Of a stretch of 64,000 bases of DNA, positions 11,255-19,695 are shown piece by piece (the stretch's first letter is position 1; each line of letters starts with the position of its first letter). The DNA is from CAZKVJ01 sp964556225 (lineage in GTDB: Bacteria > Actinomycetota > Acidimicrobiia > Acidimicrobiales > Ilumatobacteraceae): contig CAZKVJ010000013.1 of the NCBI GenBank assembly GCA_964556225.1, positions 1 through 64,000 of the forward strand, written 5' to 3'. The notes beneath the pieces are model-generated. The model was not told the DNA's origin. It searched no databases and saw only the letters and a program-made list of their open reading frames with translations. The position numbers were made by a program, and so were the translations under genes.

Positions 11255-12367
11255 TCACGATGGCACGCCGAAGGCGAGGAACGGAACCTGCATCTCCTCG
11301 GCGGTGAGCGAGCCGTGGCGGCAGACGAGCTCGAACGGACCCGTGTCGAGGGGGTCCTCGAAGCTCACCGGCGCATGCGCCACGAGCGCCACGTCGCCGA
11401 GGCGCCCGGCGACGGGCGGCGCCACCACTGGTCCGAACCACCTCTCGTCGAGCACTCGCTCACGGGTGGCCACCCAGGCCACGTCACCGTGGGCGTCCTC
11501 GGCCGCTGCCGCCAGCTCGGCGGCGGCACCGGGCCGGGCGTGCAGCCAGCGGAAGCGCCCCTCGCCGCTCTGGCGCGCCACGAGCCGCAGCACCGCGGGG
11601 TCGGGCGGCAGGGTGCGCTCACCGACGTGGACCTGTCCGTGGTCGGCGGTCACGGCCAGCGCGGCACCGGCCGGCAGGCGCTCGAGCACCTGGCTCACGA
11701 GATGGTCGGCTGCGGACAGCTCGGCGTCGTAGAAGTCGCCGAAGCCCCGATCGTGGGCGATCTTGTCGATCCCGTCGTAGTAGGCGTAGACGAACGGCTC
11801 ACCCGCCCGCAGCTGGCGGCCGACCTCGACCGCCAGCCCGCTGGCCGTGCGCCAGCCCACGTGGCGGACCCCCCGCAGGTGAGCCTCGGTGAAGCCGGAC
11901 CCCTCGAGGTCGACGCGGCTGACGACGGGCACCGACGTGCCGAGGAAGGGCGGGTGGGGCTGCATCTCGCGCGGCGGCTGGGTGCGGCGGGCGTCGCCGC
12001 GCGGCGTCGACCACCGCAGCACGTTGAGGGGTTCACCTGCGACGTCGATGCGATAGCCGACGATGCCGTGCTCACCGGGCGTGAGCCCGGTCGCGATGCT
12101 GGTGAGCGCCGTGGACGTGGTGGATGGCGCCACCGTGGTGATCGCCCCCCCGCTCATGGCGCTCAGCGTCGGTGCCAGGCTGCGCCGCTCCTCCAGCTGG
12201 CGCCACCCCAGACCGTCGAGGACCAGCAGCACCACCTGGCGGGCGTTGCGCAGTGGTTCGGGGAACCACTCGGGCGCTGCCGCGGGGCCGAGGAGGCCGG
12301 GCACGATCCCGCACACGTTCGGGCCGCCGTAGTCCGGGATCACAGGTGCAGGCACCACGAACGTCAC
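11255..12367 (-). CDS. Alkaline phosphatase superfamily / nucleotide pyrophosphatase-phosphodiesterase-like protein
   Basis: Predicted metal-dependent hydrolase of the type I phosphodiesterase branch; substrate unknown. In the 370-residue protein, the first metal site is the VVLLVLDGLGW segment near residue 45. The nucleophile region is TVAPSTTSTALTSIATGLTPGEHGIVGY. The later metal ligands are in YAYYDGIDKIAHDRG and VTADHGQVHVG. There is no obvious signal peptide, so it may act in the cytoplasm. A GTG at 12367 is chosen with a gaggatgg stretch upstream; a longer TTG start at 12397 is possible. It is divergent from the Rrf2 gene and precedes bpa. Confidence 0.82.
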   Translation of the reverse strand: MTFVVPAPVIPDYGGPNVCGIVPGLLGPAAAPEWFPEPLRNARQVVLLVLDGLGWRQLEERRSLAPTLSAMSGGAITTVAPSTTSTALTSIATGLTPGEHGIVGYRIDVAGEPLNVLRWSTPRGDARRTQPPREMQPHPPFLGTSVPVVSRVDLEGSGFTEAHLRGVRHVGWRTASGLAVEVGRQLRAGEPFVYAYYDGIDKIAHDRGFGDFYDAELSAADHLVSQVLERLPAGAALAVTADHGQVHVGERTLPPDPAVLRLVARQSGEGRFRWLHARPGAAAELAAAAEDAHGDVAWVATRERVLDERWFGPVVAPPVAGRLGDVALVAHAPVSFEDPLDTGPFELVCRHGSLTAEEMQVPFLAFGVPS

Positions 12368-12416
12368 AGTCCACCATCCTCGCTGCCGGACCGCCAACCC
12401 TCGCGCACCAGCGACC

Positions 12417-12422
12417 TACGAT
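12417..12422 (+). promoter_or_regulatory. Candidate -10 for a leaderless Rrf2 transcript
   Basis: The hexamer tacgat ends 6 nt before the GTG at 12429, with no Shine-Dalgarno between. Confidence 0.5.
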
Positions 12423-12428
12423 GGCCGC

Positions 12429-12881
12429 GTGCGAGTGTCCACCCGTGGCGACTATGCCTGTCGCGCCCTGCTCTCACTCGCGCTGCATGCCGACGAGCGT
12501 GGGCCCACGTCGGTGCGCGACATCGCCGAGCGCACCGGGCTCCCCCAGCCGTACCTCGAGCAGATCCTTCTCGCCTTGAAAGGTGCTGGGCTGGTGCGCT
12601 CCAAGCGCGGTGTGGGCGGGGGCTACGTGCTCGCTCGGGCACCGGAGGACATCCGCCTGTCCGAGATCATCTCGGCGGTCGACGGGCCGATCTCGCTGGG
12701 CGACTTCGGCGAGCCCCACGCCGACGGCGCCTGTGACCACGAGGGCCAGTGCGTGCTGCTCGCGGTGTGGAAGCAGGCCGGTGAGCACATGCGCCACCAT
12801 CTGGAGGGCTTCACGTTGGCCCACGTCGCGGCCGTCGCTCGTGGTCAGGCGCCCTGGCCCGAGCCACTGCACGACCACTGA
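12429..12881 (+). CDS. Rrf2-family transcriptional regulator
   Basis: Winged-helix DNA-binding regulator of 150 residues. The N-terminus MRVSTRGDYACRALLSLALH, the recognition helix region LPQPYLEQILLALKGAGLVRSKRGVGGGYVLAR and the LSEIISAVDGPI segment are typical of the family that includes IscR and CymR. The metal/cluster loop has only two cysteines (CDHEGQC), whereas IscR has three, so cluster binding is uncertain. It stands alone, divergent from the phosphodiesterase-like gene and convergent with rluD. The 61-bp divergent gap would be its natural autoregulatory site. GTG start at 12429. Confidence 0.9.
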   Translation: MRVSTRGDYACRALLSLALHADERGPTSVRDIAERTGLPQPYLEQILLALKGAGLVRSKRGVGGGYVLARAPEDIRLSEIISAVDGPISLGDFGEPHADGACDHEGQCVLLAVWKQAGEHMRHHLEGFTLAHVAAVARGQAPWPEPLHDH

Positions 12882-12887
12882 CCCGAA

Positions 12888-12930
12888 CTGGTCCCAGGAA
12901 GTAGCGCTGAGCGCTACTTCCTGGGACCAG
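12888..12930. repeat. Perfect 43-bp palindrome, copy 2 of a repeated element
   Basis: Twenty-nt arms, ctggtcccaggaagtagcgc and its exact complement, flank a tga loop. The left arm, loop and first 7 nt of the right arm are repeated at 28-57. It lies between convergent Rrf2 and rluD, and the rluD stop codon (12914-12916) is inside the right arm. It may serve as a bidirectional terminator, a REP-like element or a protein-binding site. Confidence 0.9.
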
Positions 12931-13852
12931 AAGCGAGGGGGGTGCAGGCGGCAAGCACCTCGGCCAGGTCGGCGGGCAGCGCAGAGGTGAACGCGAGCGC
13001 CGCCCCGGTCACCGGGTGCGTGAACGACAGCCGGGCGGCGTGCAGGAACGGGCGGGGGCATCGCAGGGAGGGACGCACCCCCTGATACGGGCCGTCGCCC
13101 ACGACCGGGTGGCCCACCGCCGACAGGTGGACCCGGATCTGGTGCGTTCGCCCGGTCTCGAGGCGGCAGTGCAGCAGGGCCAGCTCGCTTGGCCGGACGT
13201 AGCGCTCGACCACCGAGAAGTGTGTGCGGGCCGGCCGGCCGTCCACGGTGACCGCCATCCGCAGCGGGTCGCGGGGATCGCGCCCGATGGGAGCGTCGAT
13301 GATCCCGGCCGCCTGCTCCGGCCAGCTCCACACGAGCGCCTCGTACTCCCGCTCGACCCGCCGTGCGGCGAGGTCGGCCACCAGCTGGGCGTACGCGGCG
13401 TCGGTCCGTGCCACGACCATGAGCCCGGAGGTGCCGGCGTCGAGGCGGTGCACGATCCCCGGCCGATCCGGCTCGCCCACACCAGCCAGCTCGGGGAAGC
13501 GGGCCAGCAGCCCGTTGACGAGCGTTCCCCCGCGGTGCCCGGGGGCCGGGTGGACGACGAGGCCAGCTGGCTTGTCGACCACGATGACCGCGTCGTCCAC
13601 GTGGACCACCGGCACGTCGACGCTCGGCTCGGGAGTGGGCGGCGCCCGGTCGGGTACCACATCGGGGTCGATCGTGATCCGCTGGCCGGCCTCGACGCGC
13701 TGCTTGCCGGTCGCCACGACGACGCCATCGAGGTGCACCCCACCGGCGGCGACGAGCGACGCCGCCTCCTTGCGGGAGACCCCGGCGAGCAGCGACACGA
13801 TGCGGTCGACCCGCTCGCCTCCCAGGGCGGCCGGCACCTCCTCGTCGATCAT
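12914..13852 (-). CDS. rluD: RluD-family 23S rRNA pseudouridine synthase
   Basis: Isomerises uridine to pseudouridine in rRNA. The 312-residue protein has an N-terminal S4 RNA-binding region (ERVDRIVSLLAGVSRKEAASLVAAGGV), the catalytic motif HRLDAGTSGLMVVAR with the essential Asp, and the later GRTHQIRVHLSAVGHPVVGD block. Its last residues (SGPRK) and stop are encoded within the 43-bp palindrome, so the C-terminus may have been rewritten by that element. The ATG overlaps the lspA stop (ATGA). Confidence 0.93.
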   Translation of the reverse strand: MIDEEVPAALGGERVDRIVSLLAGVSRKEAASLVAAGGVHLDGVVVATGKQRVEAGQRITIDPDVVPDRAPPTPEPSVDVPVVHVDDAVIVVDKPAGLVVHPAPGHRGGTLVNGLLARFPELAGVGEPDRPGIVHRLDAGTSGLMVVARTDAAYAQLVADLAARRVEREYEALVWSWPEQAAGIIDAPIGRDPRDPLRMAVTVDGRPARTHFSVVERYVRPSELALLHCRLETGRTHQIRVHLSAVGHPVVGDGPYQGVRPSLRCPRPFLHAARLSFTHPVTGAALAFTSALPADLAEVLAACTPLASGPRK

Positions 13853-14355
13853 GCGGGCGCCACCCGACCGGAGCGCCACATGGACAGCACGAGCAGCACG
13901 CCACCCACGGTGATGCCGATGTCGGCCACGTTGAAGATCGGGAACCACTGGAGGTCGATGAAGTCGACCACGGCGCCGTGGAACCAGCCCGACCCGCGGA
14001 ACAGCCGATCGGCCAGGTTGCCGATGGCGCCACCGAGGACCATGCCGGCCGCCACCGCCGACAGCAGGCTGTCGGCGCGGCGAAGCGACATCAGCATGGC
14101 GACCACCACCACGAGGGCGACGACGCCGATCAGCGGCCCCAGTCCCTCGCCACGGGAGAACGCCATGCCGGTGTTGAAGGCGAGGTTGAGCCGCAGCGTC
14201 CAAACGAGGTCGATCACCCGGTCATCGAGGGCGTTGAGGGCCCACCACTTGGACAGCTGGTCGGCCACGACCCAGGCCACGGCCACAGCAGCGGTGACGA
14301 CCACCAGTCGACGCCGGCGGGCCTCGGTCGCCGCCGGATCGTCGTCGTCGGTCAT
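13849..14355 (-). CDS. lspA: Lipoprotein signal peptidase
   Basis: Inner-membrane aspartyl protease that removes signal peptides from prolipoproteins. The 168-residue protein has four predicted membrane helices and the two catalytic Asp regions, GNLADRLFRGSGWFHGAVVDFI and FNVADIGITVGG. The NTGMAFS segment is also typical. The ATG at 14355 overlaps the stop of the DksA-like gene, and the stop overlaps the rluD start, so three genes are coupled in a row. Confidence 0.95.
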   Translation of the reverse strand: MTDDDDPAATEARRRRLVVVTAAVAVAWVVADQLSKWWALNALDDRVIDLVWTLRLNLAFNTGMAFSRGEGLGPLIGVVALVVVVAMLMSLRRADSLLSAVAAGMVLGGAIGNLADRLFRGSGWFHGAVVDFIDLQWFPIFNVADIGITVGGVLLVLSMWRSGRVAPA

Positions 14356-15141
14356 CGCCGCCCGATCCCGCCGACCTTCTCCTCGACCAGCACCGTCGCC
14401 CACGGGATGGCCTCGAGGCGGTCACGGGGGATCGGCCGGCTCGACACGACCGAGTAGCCGTAGGTGCCGTCCTCGATCCGGGCCAGCGCGGCATCGATCT
14501 CGCTGATGGTCTGGCGGGCCTGCGCGGACAGCGCCAGGTCGCGCTCGCGCTCGACCACCATGGTGTCGCCCTCGCCCGACTCCTCGTCGAACTGGACGTC
14601 ACCCATCTCGGCTTCCTCGATGAGGGCGTTGGCTTCGTCCTCGAGCCGGCTGGCCTGCCCCAGCAGCGCAGCGCGCTCTCCGAGGAGCAGCTCCCGCTGG
14701 GCCCGGAGGAACTTCAAGTCGAAGTCCTTCGTCGCGACGATGCCGTCCTTCGACGGTGCCCGCTTCGCTGCGGGCGGCGCCGGCTGCGGAGCCGCAGCCA
14801 CGGCCTTCTTCACCGGCGCGGCCTTCTTCGCAGGCGCCGCCTTCTTCACCGGCGCCGCCTTCTTCACCGGCGCCGCCTTCTTCACCGGCGCCGCCTTCTT
14901 CACCGNNNNNNNNNNNNNNNNNNNNNNNNNNNNNNNNNNNNNNNNNNNNNNNNNNNNNNNNNNNNNNNNNNNNNNNNNNNNNNNNNNNNNNNNNNNNNNN
15001 NNNNNCCGCCTTCTTCACCGGCGCCGCCTTCTTCGCAGGCGCCGCCTTCTTCACCGGCGCCGCCTTCTTCACCGGCGCCGCCTTCTTCGCCGGAGCGGCC
15101 GCCTTCGTGGCAGGGCGGGCGGACTGCTTGCTCGTCGGCAT
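14352..15141 (-). CDS. DksA/TraR-like protein with lysine/alanine/proline repeats; interrupted by an assembly gap
   Basis: The product starts MPTSKQSARPATKAAAPAKK, continues through at least nine AAPVKK/AAPAKK hexapeptides, then a DksA-like coiled-coil region (FLRAQRELLLGERAALLGQASRLEDEANALIEEAE) and a C-terminal DksA-type segment (DGTYGYSVVSSRPIPRDRLEAIPWATVLVEEK). All four zinc-binding cysteines of the DksA finger are replaced (Ser, Ser, Leu, Glu). A run of 100 N sits in the repeat and breaks the frame only because the gap length is arbitrary. The basic repeats resemble histone-like tails of actinobacterial nucleoid proteins. Role unknown; RNA polymerase or DNA binding is inference. Coupled to lspA. 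Confidence 0.8.
14805..15100. repeat. 18-bp tandem repeats encoding AAPVKK/AAPAKK, with the N gap
   Basis: An 18-nt unit (gccgccttcttcaccggc on the plus strand) is repeated about five times on each side of the unknown bases at 14906-15005. True copy number cannot be known from this assembly. Confidence 0.9.
14906..15005. other. Assembly gap (100 N)
   Basis: Exactly 100 N, the usual placeholder for a gap of unknown size, inside the 18-bp tandem repeat. Confidence 0.99.
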
Positions 15142-15206
15142 CCGCGAGCCTCCTCGGGGGTCGTGGGACCGGCGGATGGTACGGCCCGATTGCCGTCGGG
15201 GCAACG

Positions 15207-15527
15207 TCACCCGGGGATCGGGCCCGCCCCCGCCGCCTCGAGACGGGCCCGGGCGGCGGCGAGCGTCACCCCGCGCACCGCGATCCGCTTCGATCGGGCA
15301 GTGACCCCGGAGCGAACCGCCATCGCGCCGGGGCGAACGCCGAGCACGCCGGCAAGGAAGCGACACAGCTCGTCATTGGCCTTCCCGTCGACCGGTGGCG
15401 CGCTGACCGCGATCTTCAGCGCCCGATCGTGCCAGCCGACGATGGCGCTGCGCCGGGCACCCGGGACGACGCGAACCGCGACCTCGACCCCGCCGGCAAC
15501 CTCCCGCAGTGGCGCATCACGGGGCAC
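15207..15527 (-). CDS. DUF167 / YggU-family small protein
   Basis: Small protein of 106 residues from a widespread family with no settled function. The diagnostic stretch is VRVVPGARRSAIVGWHDRALKIAVSAPPVDGKANDELCRFLAGVLGV. GTG start at 15527 overlaps the ileS stop region by 11 bp, so expression is probably coupled to ileS. The 65-bp gap to the DksA-like gene shows nothing notable. Confidence 0.85.
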   Translation of the reverse strand: MPRDAPLREVAGGVEVAVRVVPGARRSAIVGWHDRALKIAVSAPPVDGKANDELCRFLAGVLGVRPGAMAVRSGVTARSKRIAVRGVTLAAARARLEAAGAGPIPG

Positions 15528-18500
15528 GATGGACCTCGATGCGCACAGGCGTGCCATCGAGATCACCGCTCGCCTGGCCGACGGGCTCCCACGCCACCTC
15601 GCGCGCCAGGGTCTCGGCAGCGATCGTGGCCGTGAACGGCTCGGCCTGCGCCCGCAGCTCATCAGGGACACCCAGGGTCAGGTGGATGCGATCCGCCACG
15701 TGCAGCCCGGCGTCGCGGCGGGCCTGCTGCACCAGGCGCACCAGGTCACGAGCCGTGCCCTCGGCCTCGAGCTCCGCGGTCACGGCGACGTCGAGGACGA
15801 CCACGCCGTCGCCGCCCGGGAGCGGCGCGGTGGCGCCGTTCCCGCTGGCGGCGAGGGTCATGGTGTACTCCCCCGGCTGCAGCTCCACCCCGCCGGCGAC
15901 CACGGTGTCGCCTCGGATGCTCCACTCACCGGCCTTGACCGCCTTGATCACCTGCTGGGTCGACGCGCCGAGTCGCGGCCCGAGCGCGGCCGGCACCACC
16001 GTCAGCACCGGTGTCGCCACCGACGCCACGTCGTCGCTGAGCTCGACCTCCTTGACATTGACCTCGTCGGCGATGAGCCCGGCAAACGGCCCGAGCCTTT
16101 CGGCGCCGGGCACCGCCACGGTGAGCCGGGCGAGGGGCAGTCGCACCCGGCGCTGGTGCGCCTTGCGGATCGACAGCGCCGCCGAGCAGACGTCGCGGAC
16201 GAGGTCCATATCAGCGACCAGCTCGTGGTCGGCCGGCAGGCTGGCGGGGTCCGGCCAGTCGGCCAGGTGCACGCTGCGGGCGCCCGTCAAGCCCTGGTGC
16301 ACCACCTCGGTCGTCAGCGGCAGGAGCGGCGCCCCGACGCGGGTCAGCGTCTCGAGCACCGTGTGGAGCGTGTCGATCGCATCCTGCTCACCGGCCCAGA
16401 ACCGGTCGCGGCTGCGACGGATGTACCAGTTGGTGAGCACGTCGAGGAACGCCCGGACGTGCGCCGCGGCCCCGAACAGGTCGTAGTCGTCGAGCTCGAC
16501 GGTGACCGCTTCGACCAGCTCACGGGTCTTGGCGAGCACGTAGCGGTCGAGCACGTTCGGGGAGTCGGCGCGCACTGCGCCGACGGTGCCCGCGGCGTTC
16601 GCGTACAGCGTGAGGAAGTACCACGCGTTCCACAGCGGCAGGATCACGTGGCGAACGGTGTCGCGGATCCCCTGCTCGGTCACCGAGAAGTCGGCACCTC
16701 GCAGGATCGCCGACGACAGCAGGTACCAGCGCATCGCGTCGGCACCGTGCGTCTGGAAGACGCGCATCGGATCGGGGTAGTTGCGCAGGCTCTTCGACAT
16801 CTTCTGACCGTCGTCGCCCAGCACGATGCCGTGGCTGACCACCGTGGCGAATGCCGGTCGATCGAACAGTGCGGTGGCCAGCACGTGCAGGGTGTAGAAC
16901 CACCCCCTCGTCTGGCCGATGTACTCGACGATGAAGTCGCCGGGATGGTGGTGCTCGAACCAGTCCTCGTTCTCGAACGGGTAGTGCACCTGGGCGAACG
17001 GCATCGACCCGCTCTCGAACCAGCAGTCGAGCACCTCGGGGACTCGCCGCATCATCGAGCGTCCGGTCGGGTCGTCGGGGTTCGCCCGAACCAGCTCGTC
17101 GATGCCAGGACGGTGCAGATCGGTGACCGGGACACCGAAGTCGCGCTCGAGCTCGGCCAGGCTGCCGTACACGTCCGTGCGGGGGTAGCGCGGGTCGTCG
17201 CTGCGCCACACCGGGATCGGAGAGCCCCAGAACCGGTTGCGGCTGATGGACCAGTCCCGAGCGTTCGCCAGCCACTTGCCGAACGAGCCGTGCTGGAGGT
17301 GCTCGGGCACCCAGCGGATCTGCTCGTTCAGCTCGAGCATGCGCTCCTTGATCGCGGTGACCTCCACGAACCACGACGAGATCGCTCGGTACACCAGGGG
17401 TTGCGCGCAGCGCCAGCAGTGCGGGTACGGGTGGTCGTAGGTGTCGTGGCGCACCACCACCCCACGGTCCTTCAGGTGGCGGATCACGTGCGGGTTGGCG
17501 TCGAAGACGTGCTCGCCGGCCCATGGCTCGACCTCGGCGGTGAACCGGCCGTGGTCGTCCATGGGGCAGATGGTGGGGATGCCGGCCGCGTTGCAGGCGA
17601 GCTGGTCGTCCTCGCCGAAGCCGGGCGCCAAGTGCACGACGCCGGTGCCGTCCTCCGTGGAGACGAAGTCGGCCGCCAGCACCACGAACGCCCGGTCCGT
17701 GCCGGCGAAGAACGGGAACAGCGGCGCGTACCGGCGCCCCACCAGGTCGGCGCCACGCAGGGTGCCGACGCGGGTGGCGCCGGCCAGCTCGCGCTGATAG
17801 GCGTCGAGGCGCGCCTCGGCGAGGACGTAGCGCTCGCCGTCGGCGTCCTGCATGACGGCGTAGTCGATGTCCGGTCCCACGGCGAGGGCCAGGTTCGACG
17901 GCAGGGTCCACGGCGTGGTGGTCCAGGCCAGGATGCGCTCGCCGGAGTCCAGCTGGAACCAGACCGTGAGCGCGGGATCCTGGCGGTCGCGGTAGACGTC
18001 GTCCATCCGGGTCTCGGTGTTCGACAGCGGCGTCTCGCAGCGCCAGCAGTACGCCAGCACCCGGAAGCCCTCGTAGACGAGCCCCCGGTCCCACAGCGAC
18101 TTGAACGCCCACATGACGCTCTCCATGTACGAGAGGTCGAGGGTCTTGTAGTCGTTCTCGAAGTCGACCCAGCGGGCCTGGCGGGTGACATAGCCCTCCC
18201 ACTCCCCCGTGTAGCGCAGCACGCTGGTGCGGCAGGCATCGTTGAACTCGGCGATGCCGAAGGCGGCGATCTCCTTGTGCCCGGCGATCCCGAGCTCACG
18301 CTCCGCTTCGACCTCGGCCGGCAGCCCGTGGCAGTCCCATCCGAAACGTCGCTCGACCCGCCGGCCTCGCATCGTCTGGTAGCGGGGGATGGCGTCCTTG
18401 ACGAAGCCGGTCAGCAGATGGCCGTAGTGGGGAAGTCCGTTGGCGAACGGTGGCCCGTCGTAGAACACGAACTCGTTGGCACCGTGCTCGCCGGCCGGCC

Positions 18501-18618
18501 GCGCCTCGACCGAGGCCTGGAAGGTGCCGTCGGCGGCCCAGCGCGCGAGCACCTGCTCCTCCAGGCGGGGCAGGTCAGGGTCGGGTGGTACGGCCGGGTA
18601 GCGATGTGTGGGCGCCAC
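15517..18618 (-). CDS. ileS: Isoleucyl-tRNA synthetase (eukaryote-like type)
   Basis: Charges tRNA-Ile with isoleucine. The 1033-residue class I synthetase has the HIGH-like PHYGH motif (near residue 63), a large CP1 editing domain, and KMSKSLRNYPDP, the form found in eukaryote-like bacterial IleS enzymes such as that of mycobacteria. GTG start at 18618 lies only 3 nt after the divIVA stop, so no leader exists in which a T-box could sit. It is transcribed with divIVA upstream and yggU downstream. Confidence 0.95.
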   Translation of the reverse strand: MAPTHRYPAVPPDPDLPRLEEQVLARWAADGTFQASVEARPAGEHGANEFVFYDGPPFANGLPHYGHLLTGFVKDAIPRYQTMRGRRVERRFGWDCHGLPAEVEAERELGIAGHKEIAAFGIAEFNDACRTSVLRYTGEWEGYVTRQARWVDFENDYKTLDLSYMESVMWAFKSLWDRGLVYEGFRVLAYCWRCETPLSNTETRMDDVYRDRQDPALTVWFQLDSGERILAWTTTPWTLPSNLALAVGPDIDYAVMQDADGERYVLAEARLDAYQRELAGATRVGTLRGADLVGRRYAPLFPFFAGTDRAFVVLAADFVSTEDGTGVVHLAPGFGEDDQLACNAAGIPTICPMDDHGRFTAEVEPWAGEHVFDANPHVIRHLKDRGVVVRHDTYDHPYPHCWRCAQPLVYRAISSWFVEVTAIKERMLELNEQIRWVPEHLQHGSFGKWLANARDWSISRNRFWGSPIPVWRSDDPRYPRTDVYGSLAELERDFGVPVTDLHRPGIDELVRANPDDPTGRSMMRRVPEVLDCWFESGSMPFAQVHYPFENEDWFEHHHPGDFIVEYIGQTRGWFYTLHVLATALFDRPAFATVVSHGIVLGDDGQKMSKSLRNYPDPMRVFQTHGADAMRWYLLSSAILRGADFSVTEQGIRDTVRHVILPLWNAWYFLTLYANAAGTVGAVRADSPNVLDRYVLAKTRELVEAVTVELDDYDLFGAAAHVRAFLDVLTNWYIRRSRDRFWAGEQDAIDTLHTVLETLTRVGAPLLPLTTEVVHQGLTGARSVHLADWPDPASLPADHELVADMDLVRDVCSAALSIRKAHQRRVRLPLARLTVAVPGAERLGPFAGLIADEVNVKEVELSDDVASVATPVLTVVPAALGPRLGASTQQVIKAVKAGEWSIRGDTVVAGGVELQPGEYTMTLAASGNGATAPLPGGDGVVVLDVAVTAELEAEGTARDLVRLVQQARRDAGLHVADRIHLTLGVPDELRAQAEPFTATIAAETLAREVAWEPVGQASGDLDGTPVRIEVHRAP

Positions 18619-18621
18619 GAT

Positions 18622-19668
18622 CTAGCGCGGGTCATCGCCCAGGATGCGCAGCCCGTCGGGTGCACCGGGCGAGAGGTCGCGGTCCAGCTCGTCGAGCCCG
18701 GAGGCGGCCGGGATCTCGACCGGCGTCGGATCGTCGAGCTGCTCGGCGGCGTTCGGGATCGCCATCACCAAGGTGTCGTCCTCCGCCGAGGGCGGTGGCG
18801 CCGCCTCGGCAGCGGGCTCGCTCGTCGCCCACTGCGGCACGGCATCGTCGACGGACGACTCTGCGCTGTCCGCGCGGCCACCGGCCTCGGCCGTCAGCCG
18901 TCCGAACAGCCCCGCGGCGCCGGGCCCGCGGGCGGCGGGCAGCTCCGGCGCAGGCGCAGGACCGGCCGGCGGGGTCTCGCCCACCACCGTGGCCTCCGCG
19001 ATGGCACCCGCCGCGCCCGGGCGGATCGCATCCTCGCCGGCGGCCGACAGCAACGGGCGGCGCAGGTCGCCGAGGCCGCCCTCGCCACGCTCTGCGATGT
19101 CGAGGAGCAGGTCGGCGGTCTGGGTCAGACGCCGCCGCTGCGCAGCCACGAACTCCTCGAGGTGCTCGACGTCGGAGAGCAGGAACTCACGACGGGCCAG
19201 CAGGGCCTGCACCTCGCTCTCGGCCTTCAGCCGCTCGGCCTCGCTGGTGCGGCGGGCCTCGACCCGTGCCTCGTCCACGACCCGGCTGGCCTGGACGCGT
19301 GCGCTGGCGATCATGGAGCCGGCCTCACCGTGGGCGCTGGCCAGGATGGACTCCGCTTCGGTCTTGGCCTCGGCGATCGTGGTGTCGGCGGTCCGCTGCG
19401 CCAGCATCAGCGTGCGGCTGATGACCTCGGCTTGGTCGGCGTCGATCATGGGCTGCACGGGCGCAGGCGCAGGAGGCTGCTGCTGTGCAACCTCTTGCAG
19501 CTTGGCGAGCGCGGCACGGGCCCGTGCCTCCATCGCCGTGGCCTGGTTCTGCGCGCTCTCGAGCTGACGGGCGACCTCGGTGAGGTACGCACGCACCTCT
19601 TCGACGTCGTAGCCGCGCTTGACGAGCTTGAACGTCATCGACGCGACGGCTTGGGGGCTGGTGTCCAT
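18622..19668 (-). CDS. DivIVA-domain protein (Wag31-like polar growth/septum protein)
   Basis: Coiled-coil scaffold expected to sit at curved membrane and organise polar growth or septation. The N-terminal DivIVA signature is FKLVKRGYDVEEVRAYL. A long Ala/Glu/Arg-rich coiled coil follows (TADTTIAEAKTEAESILASAHGEAGSMIASARVQASRVVDEARVEARR), and the C-terminal 150 residues are acidic and Pro-rich. I prefer the ATG at 19668 (MDTSPQ) over the ATG at 19677, because a tacgat hexamer (19681-19676) ends 7 nt upstream of it and overlaps the first ATG. That gives 348 residues. It lies between yggT and ileS, the usual actinobacterial order. Confidence 0.88.
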   Translation of the reverse strand: MDTSPQAVASMTFKLVKRGYDVEEVRAYLTEVARQLESAQNQATAMEARARAALAKLQEVAQQQPPAPAPVQPMIDADQAEVISRTLMLAQRTADTTIAEAKTEAESILASAHGEAGSMIASARVQASRVVDEARVEARRTSEAERLKAESEVQALLARREFLLSDVEHLEEFVAAQRRRLTQTADLLLDIAERGEGGLGDLRRPLLSAAGEDAIRPGAAGAIAEATVVGETPPAGPAPAPELPAARGPGAAGLFGRLTAEAGGRADSAESSVDDAVPQWATSEPAAEAAPPPSAEDDTLVMAIPNAAEQLDDPTPVEIPAASGLDELDRDLSPGAPDGLRILGDDPR

Positions 19669-19675
19669 GAGCGAC

Positions 19676-19681
19676 ATCGTA
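19676..19681 (-). promoter_or_regulatory. Candidate -10 for leaderless divIVA
   Basis: Minus-strand tacgat, 7 nt before the ATG at 19668. It overlaps the alternative ATG at 19677 and therefore helps choose the start. Confidence 0.45.
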
Positions 19682-19695
19682 CGTGAGGGAGGGGG

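Noticed and set aside
14805..15100. CRISPR array
   Set aside because: The 18-bp units are direct tandem repeats without unique spacers and encode AAPVKK peptides in frame.
18610..18630. T-box leader for ileS
   Set aside because: Translational T-boxes precede ileS in many actinobacteria, but here only 3 nt separate the divIVA stop from the ileS start, so there is no room.
14464..19686. Very long open frame on the plus strand (over 1700 codons) across ileS and divIVA
   Set aside because: It is antisense to clear genes, has GC-rich low-complexity translation with no domain, and spans the N gap.
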